Positions 42,434-51,396 of a stretch of DNA of 64,000 nt are shown in pieces (the first letter of the stretch is position 1; each line of letters opens with the position of its first letter). The position numbers were made by a program, and so were the translations under genes. This DNA is from JAEUJM01 sp044221555. GTDB taxonomy: Bacteria; Actinomycetota; Acidimicrobiia; Acidimicrobiales; DATDAH01. The notes under the pieces were generated by a model. The model saw nothing but the letters and a program-made list of their open reading frames with translations, did not search any database and was not told the DNA's origin. The DNA lies in NCBI GenBank assembly GCA_044221555.1, contig JBGAOY010000020.1, positions 12,524 to 76,523 of the forward strand, read 5' to 3'.

Positions 42434-43366
42434 GTGAGAGACGAGACTGCACTTCATGCACTGGGAGCCCGCCAGCACGCCGTGGTCACCTTCGGGCAGA
42501 TGCGCGGCGCCGGGCTCACCCGCCACGAGATCGCCCACCTCCTGCAGATCGGCCGACTGATAGCCATGTTCGAGGGTGTCTACCGCTTGGCGGGCGCCCC
42601 CACGACGTGGCGGCAGCGCCTGATGGCGGCCTGCCTGGCCACCGGTGGCGTAGCCTCGCACCGCGCCGCGGCGTGGCTTTGGGGCGCCGATCTTCCCGGG
42701 GGTGAACCGCCCATCGAGGTGACCGTTGCCCGATCACGATGCCCGAAGCCGCCAGGGGTGATCGTGCACCGTTCGAGCGACCTGACCCCCGACCAGGTCG
42801 TTCGGCGCGACGGCATCCCGACGACGAATCCCCTCCGTCTCTTGGTGGACCTCGGTGCCGTAGCAGATCCCGACGTGGTCGAGCTCGTGCTCGACTCGCT
42901 GAACTCCCGCAGGGTCGTCACCATCGCCGGCGTGCGCGCCTGGCGCGATCGGCTCAGCGGTAAGGGACGGCGAGGTGCAGGCGTGCTCGGGGAGGTGCTC
43001 GATCGACGACTGCTACGCGATCAGCACGTGGACAGCCTGCTCGAACCGATGATGGCCGCGCTGTGCCGTCGCTATCGCTTGCCCATGCCGGAGTTCCAGG
43101 TGTGGATCACGATCCAGGGCAAGCGGTTTCGCATGGACTTCGCGTACTCCGACATCCGGTACAACATCGAGACTGACGGCTACGAGCACCACGGCGGGAA
43201 GTACGAGAACTGGCTGAACGACTCCTCACGGGACAACGAGCTCACGGCCATGGGGTGGCAAGTCAGCCGCTTCCCGCGGGCGCACCTTCGCACACGTCAG
43301 GACTATGTCGCGCGAGTGGTCCGCGCCATCCGTGCCGACCGCCAGCGCCTGGTTCGCCCCACATGA
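42434..43366 (+). CDS. AbiEi-type antitoxin domain fused to DUF559-like endonuclease
   Basis: 310 residues. The N-terminal winged helix (VVTFGQMRGAGLTRHEIAHLLQIGRLIAMFEGVYRLAG) is the AbiEi_4 type; the C-terminal part has a Vsr/DUF559-like nuclease pattern (FRMDFAYSDIRYNIETDGYEHHG, DNELTAMGWQVSRFPRAHLR). Common as single genes in actinobacteria; no AbiEii toxin is next to it. GC at third positions is lower than in neighbours and repeats flank it, hinting at transfer. Could be a defence or mobile accessory gene. Confidence 0.82.
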   Translation: MRDETALHALGARQHAVVTFGQMRGAGLTRHEIAHLLQIGRLIAMFEGVYRLAGAPTTWRQRLMAACLATGGVASHRAAAWLWGADLPGGEPPIEVTVARSRCPKPPGVIVHRSSDLTPDQVVRRDGIPTTNPLRLLVDLGAVADPDVVELVLDSLNSRRVVTIAGVRAWRDRLSGKGRRGAGVLGEVLDRRLLRDQHVDSLLEPMMAALCRRYRLPMPEFQVWITIQGKRFRMDFAYSDIRYNIETDGYEHHGGKYENWLNDSSRDNELTAMGWQVSRFPRAHLRTRQDYVARVVRAIRADRQRLVRPT

Positions 43367-43374
43367 CCAGGCTC

Positions 43375-43427
43375 AGGAGTTCCGGGAAGCGTCATGCCGC
43401 CAGCGGCGGCTTCAGGGCTCCAAGAAT
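43375..43427 (+). repeat. Interspersed palindromic repeat, copy 2
   Basis: GGGAAGCG, TGCCGCCAGCGGCGGC, TTCAGGGCTCC. Same layout as copy 1, nine bases after the AbiEi stop. Confidence 0.6.
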
Positions 43428-43450
43428 GCCAACCGATCCACCGCGACTTG

Positions 43451-43500
43451 CTTCTGGGAAGGCTCGAGCCGCCGGCGGCGGCTTCAGGCCTCCCGGAACG
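43451..43500 (+). repeat. Interspersed palindromic repeat, copy 3
   Basis: GGGAAGG, AGCCGCCGGCGGCGGC, TTCAGGCCTCCCGGAA. Strongest hairpin of the three, lying downstream of the AtuA-associated gene stop on the other strand. Confidence 0.6.
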
Positions 43501-43517
43501 GAAGTCAGGAACCAGCC

Positions 43518-43886
43518 TCAGCGCGGCAGGGGGGCGGGGCGCCGCCTCGCCGACGCGGCGACGTCGTCGGGGACGTCGATCCACATGCGCAGCAGGGCCG
43601 CGCCGAAGGTCTTGCCCAGGTTGTCGGCCCGCAGCGACCGGGGGGCGCCGCCGCCCAGGGCGTCGTACAGGACGAACTTGAGCGCCCACACGTTGGGTGC
43701 CTCGAAGCGCTCGACCGGGCCCTTCACCAGCGAGCCGAAGTGGGCCTTCACCCGCGCCGCGGTGACCGCGGCCCGGATCGCGTCGTACGCGACCGGGTCG
43801 TCGGCGAACAGCGACACGTCGCTGATGTCGCCCTTGTCGCCGGAGCGGGCGCCGCACAGCTCACGGAGTTGGATCCGGGGCACCAC
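43518..43886 (-). CDS. AtuA-associated small subunit-like protein
   Basis: 122 residues: RELCGARSGDKGDISDVSLFADD, VERFEAPNVWALKFVLYDALGGGAPRSLRADNLGKTF. This is the domain normally found at the C-terminus of, or beside, AtuA-type (DUF1446) proteins of acyclic terpene and related acid metabolism. The large AtuA-like gene is 1.1 kb away at 44988-46304, with SixA and TM2 genes between. Start has no strong ribosome site. Confidence 0.8.
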   Translation of the reverse strand: MVPRIQLRELCGARSGDKGDISDVSLFADDPVAYDAIRAAVTAARVKAHFGSLVKGPVERFEAPNVWALKFVLYDALGGGAPRSLRADNLGKTFGAALLRMWIDVPDDVAASARRRPAPLPR

Positions 43887-43996
43887 GCCACGGTAGCGCT
43901 CGCACGCCCGGCGAGGATCGAACGGACCGTTCGCCGGGTGGGACTCTGTAGGCGCAGGGTGACAGGCGGGGCGGGCGCAGCGAATAGATTCTGAGG

Positions 43997-44038
43997 ATGC
44001 TCCCCGGCAGCCGCTCGTCCACGCCCCCGCCCCGTTGA
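43997..44038 (+). CDS. Putative leaderless 13-codon mini-ORF upstream of sixA
   Basis: ATG 43997 lies 6 bases after the -10 TAGATT (43985-43990) and encodes MLPGSRSSTPPPR. Its TGA (44036-44038) overlaps the TTG start of sixA (44035-44037). Such overlap suggests translational coupling. The peptide itself has no known motif. Confidence 0.4.
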   Translation: MLPGSRSSTPPPR

Positions 44039-44490
44039 CCGTCTACCTCGTCCGTCACGCCGACGCGCTGAGCCGCACCGTCTGGGCCCACGACGACGTG
44101 CTGCGGCCCCTCGCCGACAAGGGGTTCGACCAGGCCCAGGCTCTGGTCGGCCTCCTTGGCGACAAGGGCATCACCCGGCTGCTGACCAGCCCGGCCGTGC
44201 GGTGCCGCCAGACGCTCGATCCGCTGTCCGCCCACCTCGGGCTCACCATCGAGGAGGCGCCGGCGCTCATGGAGGGCACGCCGGCGAGCGAGGCCCGGGC
44301 CCTGCTCGACTCGGTCGCGGGGATCGACGTGGCCCTGTGCAGCCACGGCGACGTGATCCCCGACGTGGTCAACCGGCTGATCGCGGAGGGCATGGACGCC
44401 AACGGCCGCGACGCCAAGAAGGGCTCGACGTGGGTGCTCACTCACGACGGGCGGCGGTTCGTCAGGGGGCGGTACCTGCCCGCCCCCTGA
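44035..44490 (+). CDS. sixA: SixA-family phosphohistidine phosphatase
   Basis: 151 residues. Catalytic motif LVRHADALSR, a second conserved Arg in SPAVRCRQT, and His in VALCSHGDVIPDVV: the histidine-phosphatase superfamily set. E. coli SixA acts on phosphohistidine of PTS and relay proteins. TTG at 44035 is the only reasonable start in frame, 38 bases after the predicted transcription start and overlapping the mini-ORF stop. Confidence 0.87.
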   Translation: MTVYLVRHADALSRTVWAHDDVLRPLADKGFDQAQALVGLLGDKGITRLLTSPAVRCRQTLDPLSAHLGLTIEEAPALMEGTPASEARALLDSVAGIDVALCSHGDVIPDVVNRLIAEGMDANGRDAKKGSTWVLTHDGRRFVRGRYLPAP

Positions 44491-44510
44491 CGAGCCCCCG
44501 TGCGGTGCTG

Positions 44511-44864
44511 CTACTGCGCCAGCGGCCGGCCGTCGGCGTCGGTGGAGTAGTTGGGCGAGCCGGTGAGGATCAAGATGCCCTCGACCAGGCCCCAGATCGA
44601 CCCGAGGCCGCAGGTGACCAGCGTGACGACGATCTGGATGATGGCCTTGTTGGTGTTGCCCAGGTAGAAGTTGTGGATGCCGAGGCCGCCCACGAAGATG
44701 CCGAGCAGGCCGGCCACCATCTTGGACTTCAACGGGAGCCCGTCGGGGCCGAGCGCGGGCACCTGGGCCGCGCCGGCCTGGTAGGGCGCTACCGGCGGCG
44801 GAGCGCTGGCCGCCGGCGGCGGCACGTTGGGATCGGGGTTCGGCGGCGGTGGAGCATCGGTCAT
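44511..44864 (-). CDS. TM2-domain membrane protein
   Basis: 117 residues. A Pro-rich N-terminal half (PPPPNPDPNVPPPAAS), then the TM2 domain: SKMVAGLLGIFVGGLGIHNFYLGNTNKAIIQIVVTLVTCGLGSIWGLVEGILIL, with the conserved GxxGxHxFYLG loop. GAAGGAAG precedes the ATG. Function unknown. Confidence 0.9.
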   Translation of the reverse strand: MTDAPPPPNPDPNVPPPAASAPPPVAPYQAGAAQVPALGPDGLPLKSKMVAGLLGIFVGGLGIHNFYLGNTNKAIIQIVVTLVTCGLGSIWGLVEGILILTGSPNYSTDADGRPLAQ

Positions 44865-44987
44865 GTGTGCTTCCTTCTTTCACCTGATGGACCCGGGGGG
44901 CCGTTGGCGTGGTACCGCGCGAACCCTAACCGGTGATCGGCGCTCGACGCGTGAGCCGACAGGGAGCAGCCACCTGCCCCCTGAGGG

Positions 44988-46304
44988 TCAGATCGCCTCC
45001 ACCTCGACCCGCACCCCGGCATCGACCGACGCCCGCTCGACGAGGAACGAGTCGACCGCCAGCAACTGCGACGGCCGGCCGTCGCGCGCCCGACCCGTGC
45101 CGGTGATGGTGGGAGGCCCCGACAGGCCGAGCACGCCGGCGTCCCGGCTCACTGCGGCCACGACGTCCTTGTCCGCCGCCCGCCAGGCCAGGCGCCCGAT
45201 CACCTCGGGGGGTTCCGGGGCCGAGCCGAGGTCGACGGTGTCGCCACCGTAGGCGTTGACGCCGAAGTACTCCTCGTGCCACTCCTCGATGGCCAGGCCC
45301 GCGCCCTCGGCCCGGCGGCGCAGGAACGACAGCGCGGCACGGGCCTTGGCCTCGGCGTCGGGCCACGAGTAGCCGAACCGCGCCTCGCCGGCCCATCCGG
45401 CCGGCGTGCAGACGAGGCCCTTGTAGGTCGGCGGCGCCGGCAGGCCCCTCGCCCCCGACACCCGAACCCGGTCGTCGCCCAGGTCGTCGAGTGTGACCGC
45501 GGTGAAGTCGGCCACGACGTCGGGGTTGAGGTAGCGGGCGGGGTCGTGGACCTCGTACAGGAGCTGCTCACGGACCGTGTCGAACGTGACCATGCCGCCG
45601 GTGCCTTCGGGCTTGGTCAGCACCATCGACCCGTCCTCGTCCACCTCGCCGATCGGGAAGCCGATGCGCAGCGGATCGGGGTTCTCCCACCACGGCCCCG
45701 AGTAGTTCCCGCCGGTGACCTGTCCGCTGCACTCCAGCAGGTGCCCGACGGTGACCCCGGCGGCGAGGCGGTCCCAGTCGTCCCACGCCCAGCCGTACTC
45801 GTGGACGAGGGGGGCCAGGAACAGCGAGGCGTCGGCCACCCGCCCGGTGATGACGATGTCGGCGCCGGCGTCGAGCGCCTCCACGATCGGGCGGGCCCCG
45901 AGGTAGGCGTTGGCGAAGATGGCGTCATCGGGCAGGCCCAGCTCCGCGGCACGCGGGCGCACGTCGTCACCGACGACCGTGGCCACCCGCACACCCCCCA
46001 CCCCGGCCTGTTTCGCCAACGCGGCCACGGCCCGCCCGGCCGCGATCGGGTTGATCCCACCGGCGTTGGTGATCAGCCGGGTGCGACCGTCGAGCAGGTA
46101 CGGCGCCGCTGCGGCCACGTAGAGCGGCAGGTCACGGGTGTAGCCGAGCGACTCGTCCTTCAGCCGGTCCTTGGCCAGGATGGCGAGGGTCAGCTCGGCC
46201 AGCGCCTCGCACACCAGGTAGTCGACGCCCGCCTCGAGCAGGTCGGCCACCGGTGCGTGCCCGTCGCCGTAGAACCCTTGTCCCCCACCGATGCGGATGG
46301 TCAC
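44988..46304 (-). CDS. AtuA-like (DUF1446) protein
   Basis: 438 residues: IRIGGGQGFYGDGHAPVADLLEAG, LDYLVCE-like segment, LITNAGGINPIAAGRAVA, ITGRVADASLFLAP and GGNYSGPWWENPDPLRIGFPIGE. This is the acyclic terpene utilization AtuA family, here without its C-terminal domain, which is a separate gene at 43518. Starts 7 bp after ccmI, so it may be read from the ccm operon. Substrate unknown. Confidence 0.88.
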   Translation of the reverse strand: MTIRIGGGQGFYGDGHAPVADLLEAGVDYLVCEALAELTLAILAKDRLKDESLGYTRDLPLYVAAAAPYLLDGRTRLITNAGGINPIAAGRAVAALAKQAGVGGVRVATVVGDDVRPRAAELGLPDDAIFANAYLGARPIVEALDAGADIVITGRVADASLFLAPLVHEYGWAWDDWDRLAAGVTVGHLLECSGQVTGGNYSGPWWENPDPLRIGFPIGEVDEDGSMVLTKPEGTGGMVTFDTVREQLLYEVHDPARYLNPDVVADFTAVTLDDLGDDRVRVSGARGLPAPPTYKGLVCTPAGWAGEARFGYSWPDAEAKARAALSFLRRRAEGAGLAIEEWHEEYFGVNAYGGDTVDLGSAPEPPEVIGRLAWRAADKDVVAAVSRDAGVLGLSGPPTITGTGRARDGRPSQLLAVDSFLVERASVDAGVRVEVEAI

Positions 46305-46311
46305 CCGGCCA

Positions 46312-47289
46312 TCATGGCGCGCCGGTCGTGGTCGGCGTGACGCCGTTGCCGCCGGCCGGGCTCCCGGTGCCGACCTGGGCCTCGAGCTCCTGGCGCAGGT
46401 TGGTCACCAGGCCGGCGAAGGCCGAGAGCTGGGTGGGGTCGACGGCGTCCAGCTCGGCCAGCGCGGCCTCGGCCTCGCCCTGGTTGCGGAGGGCGACGGC
46501 CTTGAAGACATGGGGCGGGGCGAACCCCGGCCGGGCCGCGATGGCCTGGTCGAGCAGGGCCATGCCCTCGACCACCAGCTGGGTGCCCTGGGCGCTGTCC
46601 TCGGAGCTGCCCGCCCGCACCAGCAGCCATCCCTTGTAGGTGAGGGCGTCGGCGTTCTCGGGATCGCTGTCGAGCACCTCGTCGTAGAGGCGTATGGCCT
46701 CGGCCGCGTCACCGCTGGCCTCGAGCTGTTGGGCCTGGGAGACCTTCTCCCGGTTGCTCGTCGGGCCGGCGCTGGTGACGCTCTCGCCCGGCGTGCGCTG
46801 ACCGAAGTTGTCGGCGATCACCACACCGGCGACCACGGCGAACACGACGACCGCCGCGCTCACGGCCAGCGTGCGCAGCCGACGGGGGCCGGCGGCGGGC
46901 GTGTGCACCGGGGTGGTGTCGTGGCGCTCCAGCGCCCGGACGACCGCGGCGGCCCGTGCGGTGTAGTCGTCGCGGAGCGCCCGGTAGTCGTCGTCGTCGA
47001 TGTCGCCCGCCTCGAGCTCGCGGTCGAGGTCGTCGAGGGACGCCAGCAGGAAGTCGCGCTGCTCGACGAGGGCTCCGCGTTCCGCGTCCCGGCTGCGGGG
47101 ATCGGGCCCGCCCTCGGCTGCTCGGCGACCGGGCGGCACCTTCGCGCCGGATCCGGCCCGATGGTCGTCCTCGCTCAGCGGTGGGAGCGGTCGGCGGGCG
47201 GCCGGCTCGGTCCCGGGCTCGGGCCCGGGCCCGGGCTCAGCGCCCTCGGTGTCGCGGCCGTGGCGGCGTGGCCTGCTGACGCTGGTCAC
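46312..47289 (-). CDS. ccmI: CcmI-like TPR protein
   Basis: 325 residues. ALVEQRDFLLASLDDLDRELEAGDIDDDDYRALRDDYT is the CcmI/CycH N-terminal signature, one membrane helix follows (LRTLAVSAAVVVFAVVAGVVIAD), then TPR units (EASGDAAEAIRLYDEVLDSDPENADALTYKGWLLV). In System I, CcmI chaperones apocytochrome c to the haem ligase. Overlaps ccmH by four bases. Confidence 0.87.
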   Translation of the reverse strand: MTSVSRPRRHGRDTEGAEPGPGPEPGTEPAARRPLPPLSEDDHRAGSGAKVPPGRRAAEGGPDPRSRDAERGALVEQRDFLLASLDDLDRELEAGDIDDDDYRALRDDYTARAAAVVRALERHDTTPVHTPAAGPRRLRTLAVSAAVVVFAVVAGVVIADNFGQRTPGESVTSAGPTSNREKVSQAQQLEASGDAAEAIRLYDEVLDSDPENADALTYKGWLLVRAGSSEDSAQGTQLVVEGMALLDQAIAARPGFAPPHVFKAVALRNQGEAEAALAELDAVDPTQLSAFAGLVTNLRQELEAQVGTGSPAGGNGVTPTTTGAP

Positions 47290-47825
47290 GCCGGCCGGTC
47301 CTCCTCCATCACCTTGCGGATCCGCTCGACCAGCTCCCGGTCGTCGTCGGTGACCGCCACGGGCGAGCGCTCACGCCAGCGGCGGAACGCCAGCGCCAGC
47401 GCGGCGGCCCCCACCACCAGCACCACCACGGGGAGGATCCACACCAGCCCGGTCACCCCGCTGGCCGACGGCGTGAGCACCACGTCCTCGCCGAAGCGAC
47501 CGATGAGGTAGGCGCGGATCTCGGCATCCGAGTCGCCGGCTTCGATGCGCCGGGTGATCTCGCTGCGGATCTCCTTCGACACCGGCGCATCCGAGTCGGC
47601 CACCGACTGGCTGCGACAGGTCGGGCACTTCAGACCGTCGGCCAGCGCGTGGCTGCGCTCCTCGTTGGTGCGGGGTGAGTCGTCCGGACGGGTACCCACC
47701 GCCAGGGCCCCCAGGATCACCACCCCCATCAGCACCCACAGCCAGGGCGAGCGGGCGCCCCGACGGCCCGCCGCGCCGACGGGCGCGCCGGCCCCACCCG
47801 CGGGGCCCGCGCCGGACGCGGTCAC
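47286..47825 (-). CDS. ccmH: CcmH-type apocytochrome c thiol-reduction protein
   Basis: 179 residues. Redox motif in LKCPTCRSQSVADSDAPVS (the family LRCxxCQNQSIADSxA), an N-terminal helix and a C-terminal helix (LVWILPVVVLVVGAAALAL). Reduces the CXXCH of apocytochrome with CcmG. Ends overlap both neighbours. Confidence 0.93.
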   Translation of the reverse strand: MTASGAGPAGGAGAPVGAAGRRGARSPWLWVLMGVVILGALAVGTRPDDSPRTNEERSHALADGLKCPTCRSQSVADSDAPVSKEIRSEITRRIEAGDSDAEIRAYLIGRFGEDVVLTPSASGVTGLVWILPVVVLVVGAAALALAFRRWRERSPVAVTDDDRELVERIRKVMEEDRPA

Positions 47826-48532
47826 GGTGAGGACTCGCCGCCGGACGTGTCGCCCGACGAGCCACCGGACGACGAGGCGCCCGACGACTCACCCGAGAGT
47901 CGCTCGAGCAGTTGATCGAGCCCGAGGCTGGTGACGCCACCACTGACCTTGGCCACCACGTACCCCGTGGGCGACACGATGAACGACTCCGGCACCTGGG
48001 CCACGGCGTAGTCGAGGATCACCCCCGTGCCCGACCCGTCGATCACCGGCCAGGTGCTGTTGTTGTCCTCGAAGTACTGGCGCACCTCGTCGGCGTCGTC
48101 ATCGAAGACCACGCTCACCACCGAGGCGTCACCCGCCTGGGCGTGACGGCGGCTGAACGACAGCAGCTCGGGGTGCTCCACCCGGCAGGGCACGCACCAG
48201 GTCGCGAAGAAGTTGACCACCACCCACTGGCCCCGGAGCGAGTCCAGGTCGAACGGGTCGCCGGTGGTGAGCGACTCGCCCTGCACCGGCGGGGCCACCT
48301 CACCCACCAGCGGGCTGTCGGCGGTGCGGTCCTGGCTGGGCTCGCGGGTGGCCAGCACCGCCACGAACACGGCCAGCACCACCGCCACCCCGAGCGCCAC
48401 GAAGAAGATGGGCCCCCGCCGGCGAGGGGGCTCGCCGCCGGTGGACGACGTGTCGTCGCCGGCGGGCGGGTCGTCCAACGCGGGCCCCCGCCGGGCCGCT
48501 CGGGCCCCGCCCTCGTTCCTTGGGGAACTCAC
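47822..48532 (-). CDS. ccmG: CcmG/DsbE-type thioredoxin
   Basis: 236 residues. Membrane anchor PIFFVALGVAVVLAVFVAVLA, then a thioredoxin fold with WCVPC in NFFATWCVPCRVEHPELL and the cis-Pro region QVPESFIVSPTG. Delivers electrons to CcmH/apocytochrome. A Ser/Gly-rich C-terminal tail is unusual. Confidence 0.92.
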   Translation of the reverse strand: MSSPRNEGGARAARRGPALDDPPAGDDTSSTGGEPPRRRGPIFFVALGVAVVLAVFVAVLATREPSQDRTADSPLVGEVAPPVQGESLTTGDPFDLDSLRGQWVVVNFFATWCVPCRVEHPELLSFSRRHAQAGDASVVSVVFDDDADEVRQYFEDNNSTWPVIDGSGTGVILDYAVAQVPESFIVSPTGYVVAKVSGGVTSLGLDQLLERLSGESSGASSSGGSSGDTSGGESSP

Positions 48533-50685
48533 GAGCCCACCGTCGCCGGCTCGGCGGCCGAGGGGGCCTCGCCATCGTCGCCACCGTCCCCGTCGCCTAC
48601 GCCCTCGTCACCCGCGCCATCACCACCGTCACGCCCACCACGGCCGGGAGGCGCCGCGGCGACCGCGACCGGCGCGGACACCGGGTCGGTGGGCTTGCGA
48701 CGACGCCCGGGCCACGCGGCCAGCACGGTGCCGGCGGCCATCACGCCACCGCCGATCCACAGCCAGACGATCAGCGGCTGCACGATCACCCGCAGCAACA
48801 CGGCATCGGGGGGTGTGTCCCCGTCGGCCGCCGAGCCCGAGGCGGCATCGCCTGAGCTCGCATCGCCAGTGGCCGCACCGTTGGCCGGCCCGGTCTCGTC
48901 CTGGCCGGGCAGGGCCAGCAGGGCCAGGTACACGTCGTTGGCGACGCCCACCCGCACCGACGGGGTGCCGATGGCCTGGCTGCCGAACTGGAAGCGGTTC
49001 AACGCGGGCGTGAACACGCCGTCGTCGTCGATGCGCACCCGCGCCCGGACCACCACCTTCTCCGGGCGCTCGACCGTCTCGACGCCCAGGAAGGTCACCC
49101 GGTGACCGGCGACCGTGGCCGAGTCGCCCGGCGACAGCCGGAATTCGCCCTGGTGGGCGAAGCTCTGGCTGGCCGCGAACGCGACCGCGATGATCACCAC
49201 GCCGAGGTGCACGACCATGCCGCCGTTGGCCCGGCCCACCAGGCCGCGCCAACCCTGCCGGCGGGTGGCCAGCACCACCTGGCGCATCGCCGAGCCGGCC
49301 GCGAACCCGCCGAGGAAGAACGCCAGCAGCGGGGCCAGGCCCCGCGCACCGATCAGCACCGCCACCACCAGGGTGCCGGTGGCCACCCACGCCGGCCAGT
49401 ACAGGCGGTGCCGCAACAGCTCGGTGCTGGCCTTGCGCCAGGGCAGCACGGGGGCGACGGCCATGAGGAAGAGCAGCGTGAGCCCGATGGGCATGGTCAT
49501 ACGGTTGAAGTAGGGCACGCCGACGGAGATGCGGTCGCCGTTGACCGCCTCGACGAGCAGCGGGAACACCGTGCCGAGCAGCACCACGAAGGCGAACGCG
49601 GCGAACAACAGGTTGTTGGCCATGAACGCGCCCTCGCGGGACAGCGGCGAGTCGATCCGCCCCGGTGACCGCAACTGGTCGCCACGCCAGGCGATGAGCC
49701 CGACCGTGACCGCCACCGTGAGGGCGAAGAAGCCGAGGATGGCCGGCCCGATGCCCGACTCGGTGAAGGCGTGCACCGAGTCGAGCACGCCCGAGCGGGT
49801 GAGGAAGGTGCCGAGGATGGTGAGCGAGAAGGTGGCGCACAGCAGCGACAGGTTCCAGACCCGCAGCATGCCCCGCCGCTCCTGCACCATCACCGAGTGC
49901 AGGTAGGCGGTGCCGGTGAGCCACGGCAGGAACGACGCGTTCTCGACCGGGTCCCACGCCCAGTAGCCACCCCAGCCCAGCACCTCGTAGGACCACCAGG
50001 CACCCAGGACGATGCCCACGGTGAGGAAGCCCCAGGCGAAGAGCGTCCAGCGCCGCGTCTCGACCAGCCAGCCCTCGCCCAGCCGGCCGGTGACGAGCGC
50101 GGCGATGGCGAAGGCGAAGGGCACGCTGAAGCCCACGTAGCCCAGGTAGAGCATCGGCGGGTGGAACGCCATCAGGATGTGGTTCTGCAGCAGCGGGTTG
50201 GGCCCGGGCCCGTCGAAGCCGGGGCCCGGGTTGAACAGCTCGAAGGGCTTGGCCACCGTCACCATCAGCCCGAAGAAGAACGTGCAGATCACCAGCATCG
50301 TGAGGTTGGCCCAGCCCACGAGCGGGTCGACCAGGCGATCGCGGAACTTCCGGATCATGGCCATCAGGTAGCCGGTGAGGATGAGCGTCCACAGCAGGAT
50401 CGAGCCCTCGAGCGCGGCCCAGAGGGTGGCGACGTTGAACAACGGCGGCGTCTTCGAGCTGCCGTGCTGGGCCACGTAGGCCACGGTGAAGTCACGGGTG
50501 ATGAGGGCCCGCTCCATGATCGCGAACGCGAGGATGGCGCCGACGAACGCCAACAGCGCGTAGCTGCGCCCCAGCACCAGCAGCTTCGGCCGGTCCTTGG
50601 CCAGGCCCACGGCCAGGGTGATGACGCCGAGCACCGACGCCCCGAGGCCGAACAGCAGCGCGGCGGAGCCCAGGGCGACGTTCAT
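48529..50685 (-). CDS. ccmF: CcmF-type haem lyase subunit
   Basis: 718 residues from ATG 50685, about 15 membrane helices. The WWD haem-handling motif is GWGGYWAWDPVENASFLPWL; conserved His in NHILMAFHPPMLYLGYVG and others. Adds haem to apocytochrome with CcmH. An extracytoplasmic beta domain near the C-terminus carries RLSPGDSATVAGHRVTFLGVE. The last 40 residues are Gly/Asp-rich. Confidence 0.95.
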   Translation of the reverse strand: MNVALGSAALLFGLGASVLGVITLAVGLAKDRPKLLVLGRSYALLAFVGAILAFAIMERALITRDFTVAYVAQHGSSKTPPLFNVATLWAALEGSILLWTLILTGYLMAMIRKFRDRLVDPLVGWANLTMLVICTFFFGLMVTVAKPFELFNPGPGFDGPGPNPLLQNHILMAFHPPMLYLGYVGFSVPFAFAIAALVTGRLGEGWLVETRRWTLFAWGFLTVGIVLGAWWSYEVLGWGGYWAWDPVENASFLPWLTGTAYLHSVMVQERRGMLRVWNLSLLCATFSLTILGTFLTRSGVLDSVHAFTESGIGPAILGFFALTVAVTVGLIAWRGDQLRSPGRIDSPLSREGAFMANNLLFAAFAFVVLLGTVFPLLVEAVNGDRISVGVPYFNRMTMPIGLTLLFLMAVAPVLPWRKASTELLRHRLYWPAWVATGTLVVAVLIGARGLAPLLAFFLGGFAAGSAMRQVVLATRRQGWRGLVGRANGGMVVHLGVVIIAVAFAASQSFAHQGEFRLSPGDSATVAGHRVTFLGVETVERPEKVVVRARVRIDDDGVFTPALNRFQFGSQAIGTPSVRVGVANDVYLALLALPGQDETGPANGAATGDASSGDAASGSAADGDTPPDAVLLRVIVQPLIVWLWIGGGVMAAGTVLAAWPGRRRKPTDPVSAPVAVAAAPPGRGGRDGGDGAGDEGVGDGDGGDDGEAPSAAEPATVGS

Positions 50686-50692
50686 CGGCTGG

Positions 50693-51271
50693 TCACGGGG
50701 TGTCGGCGCCGGCGGACGGGTCGGCCGAGGATCCCCCACTGGCGGAGGGGTCGTCGGCGGCGGGTGCGTCGACGGGCTCCAGGCGGTCGGGGTTCTCCTC
50801 CGCGTAGGACGACGAGTGCTTGACCATGATGCGGTCGCTCGCGAAGTGGTCACCGTCCCACCGGCCCTCGAGCACCACGGGGATGTTGGGCTGGAAGAGC
50901 TCGGGGGGATCGCCCTGGTGCACGACGTCCACCTCGGCCCCACCGAAGAAGACCACGAACTCGACCGTGCCCGCGGTCTCGTGGACCGAGCCCTCCTCCA
51001 CCGTGCCCTGCAGGCGGAATCGCCGATCGCCCAGGTCGTCGCGGTGGGCCACGGCCTCGTCGGCGTTGTAGAAGAACATCGAGGCGTCACCCAGGCTCTT
51101 CACCGCGATGAAGCCGAGCGCGCCCAGCACCCCCAGCAGCGCCAGCACCACCGGCAGTGTGCGCCGGCGACCGGTGCGGACCGGGCGTGGGGCGAGGTCG
51201 ACGGGCGGCAGGTCCTCGTCCAATTCGTCGGCGCCGGCCGACGGTGGCGGAGGCGGAGGGGTCACAGCCAT
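50693..51271 (-). CDS. ccmE: CcmE-type haem chaperone
   Basis: 192 residues. One N-terminal helix (LPVVLALLGVLGALGFIAV), then the OB-fold with FRLQGTVEEGSV, VVHQGDPPELF and the haem-binding His in DRIMVKHSSSYAEENP, matching the HxxxY form. Acidic C-terminal tail. Overlaps ccmD by 10 bp. Confidence 0.93.
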   Translation of the reverse strand: MAVTPPPPPPSAGADELDEDLPPVDLAPRPVRTGRRRTLPVVLALLGVLGALGFIAVKSLGDASMFFYNADEAVAHRDDLGDRRFRLQGTVEEGSVHETAGTVEFVVFFGGAEVDVVHQGDPPELFQPNIPVVLEGRWDGDHFASDRIMVKHSSSYAEENPDRLEPVDAPAADDPSASGGSSADPSAGADTP

Positions 51272-51396
51272 CGACGGTCCTCCGGCGCCACCTGGCGGCT
51301 GAGCCGCCGGCCTCGGATGAGCACCCACAGCGTGTAGAGCAGGATGGTCCCGAAGACCGCCAGGTAGGCGGCGGCGACGTAGCCGGCGTCGGTCAT
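51262..51396 (-). CDS. ccmD: CcmD-like small membrane protein
   Basis: 44 residues: DAGYVAAAYLAVFGTILLYTLWVLIRGR, one helix with a basic C-terminal side. Position between ccmC and ccmE and length fit CcmD, which helps release holo-CcmE. ATG overlaps the ccmC stop (ATGA). Confidence 0.85.
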   Translation of the reverse strand: MTDAGYVAAAYLAVFGTILLYTLWVLIRGRRLSRQVAPEDRRWL

